Shown here: positions 63,416 through 64,000 of the stretch, piece by piece
Position numbering within the stretch: the stretch's first letter is position 1
How the letters are laid out: each line of letters begins with the position of its first letter
Assembly: GCA_037143335.1 (NCBI GenBank)
Contig: JBAWZA010000016.1
Span: 1 to 64,000 of the forward strand
DNA length: 64,000 nucleotides
Source: PALSA-1296 sp037143335
GTDB lineage: Bacteria > Bacteroidota > Ignavibacteria > Palsa-1295
Reading direction: 5' to 3'
Made by a program: the position numbers and the translations under genes
Notes under the pieces: generated by a model
Database searches by the model: none
Told to the model about the DNA's origin: nothing
The model's input: the letters and a program-made list of their open reading frames with translations, nothing else

Positions 63416-64000
63416 ATGAAAAAATTCTACGCTTTGCTTCTCAGTTTGTTGGCAGTTGCATGGTTTGCGTACGCTCCGGCGGCACAAGCTCAGTACACTG
63501 TCGCCGACTATGCTGTTTCTACGGTCGCAAATTCTTTCGCGACAATTAACGGTAACGGCGGTACGGAAATCACCGAGATTACCCCGCAGAGTGCTGCAGA
63601 TTACCATGCGTTCTCGAATAGCATCTTTATGCCGTTCAATGCAAGGTATCTCAGCCAATTCACCAACGAAATCAAGGTCACCCAGGATGGTGCTGTTGTC
63701 GTTGGCGGTACTGGAATCGTACCAGATGGTGTTATCCAGAATAACAATATCTACGGTGCTTGCTTGGTGCAGATTTTTAGCACGGCGAACTTCTCATTTA
63801 ACACATACGGGCAGTTTTACTTTGCACAGCAGAATTTTGGTAATCCTGCGTACGAAGTAGAATTCCCGAATTCGACAATCCATGCTTGGACAGGCTTACA
63901 CACTGCCAATGGGTCATGGAATGGCTACCCTGCTCCGAACAATACGAAGTTCATGTATAAGACGGTTGGGACAGCTCCATACCGTTCTTTTATCGTTGAG
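63416..64000 (+). CDS. Secreted protein, N-terminal part (runs off the window)
   Basis: An open frame from ATG 63416 to the window end, 195 codons with no stop. It begins MKKFYALLLSLLAVAWFAYA with cleavage near AAQAQ. The mature part is beta-rich (TVADYAVSTVANSFATINGNG, FMPFNARYLSQFTNEIKVTQDG) with the ATINGNGGTEIT style seen in large Bacteroidota exported proteins; a C-terminal sorting domain cannot be checked because the gene is cut. Confidence 0.78.
   Translation, partial: MKKFYALLLSLLAVAWFAYAPAAQAQYTVADYAVSTVANSFATINGNGGTEITEITPQSAADYHAFSNSIFMPFNARYLSQFTNEIKVTQDGAVVVGGTGIVPDGVIQNNNIYGACLVQIFSTANFSFNTYGQFYFAQQNFGNPAYEVEFPNSTIHAWTGLHTANGSWNGYPAPNNTKFMYKTVGTAPYRSFIVE

Overview
The window looks like chromosomal DNA of a Gram-negative bacterium from the Bacteroidota/Chlorobiota/Ignavibacteriota assemblage, possibly Kapabacteria-like; the exact lineage cannot be settled from this sequence alone. 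Supporting signs are several very large secreted proteins with C-terminal type IX secretion (Por) sorting domains, a fused LpxC-FabZ protein, TANNTTTG promoter elements, AT-rich leaders in place of strong Shine-Dalgarno sites, and lipid A genes.

Layout. Bases 1-870 hold the 3' end of 23S rRNA and an intact 5S rRNA. From 870 to about 15,140, accessory genes are separated by partial copies of the 5S 3' tail, its terminator and often a TANNTTTG promoter box: a lipoprotein, a HicBA toxin-antitoxin pair, an SDR oxidoreductase whose C-terminus is encoded by 5S sequence, a SnoaL-like protein, a TerC transporter and a possibly truncated membrane sensor. This 5S-scar cassette arrangement is the strongest candidate for something undescribed. 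Within it (4.5-13.6 kb) sits a staphyloxanthin-type C30 carotenoid operon (two CrtI-family enzymes, aldehyde dehydrogenase, acyltransferase, glycosyltransferase, thioredoxin-like protein), divergent from a CarH-type B12 photoreceptor-repressor that is followed by DUF2892 and SRPBCC genes.

16-20 kb carries a BACON-like lipoprotein, a sigma-like protein, a glycine-zipper lipoprotein, a small membrane protein and a di-heme peroxidase. 20-25 kb carries RpoN, bacilliredoxin, NamZ and an RRM protein. 25-34 kb is a secreted-protein region: two large T9SS cargo proteins, then a tandem T9SS pair with a shared signal-peptide hairpin and identical sorting domains flanking a Cys-rich protein. 34-45 kb has a fused dehydrogenase/Gfo-Idh-MocA protein, catalase, Rieske protein, CysS, two Skp-like chaperones, LpxD, enoyl-CoA hydratase and DprA. 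45-54 kb has a 1282-residue T9SS protein, a DUF2911-TPR protein, and a TetR regulator next to a TonB-dependent receptor with matching operator-like palindromes. 53-56 kb is an lpxC-fabZ to lpxA operon interrupted by a DUF4160/DUF2442 pair whose DUF4160 gene has an in-frame amber codon. 56-64 kb has envelope TPR lipoproteins, a beta-barrel protein, a GT-C-like membrane protein, an amino-acid binding protein, FolE-QueD, and the start of another secreted protein that runs off the window.

How the genes fit together: the carotenoid/CarH block reads as a light-controlled photoprotection unit; skp, lpxD, lpxC-fabZ and lpxA serve the outer membrane; the T9SS cargos serve the cell surface; catalase, bacilliredoxin and the di-heme peroxidase serve redox stress. 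All functions are inferred from sequence motifs; no database search was run.
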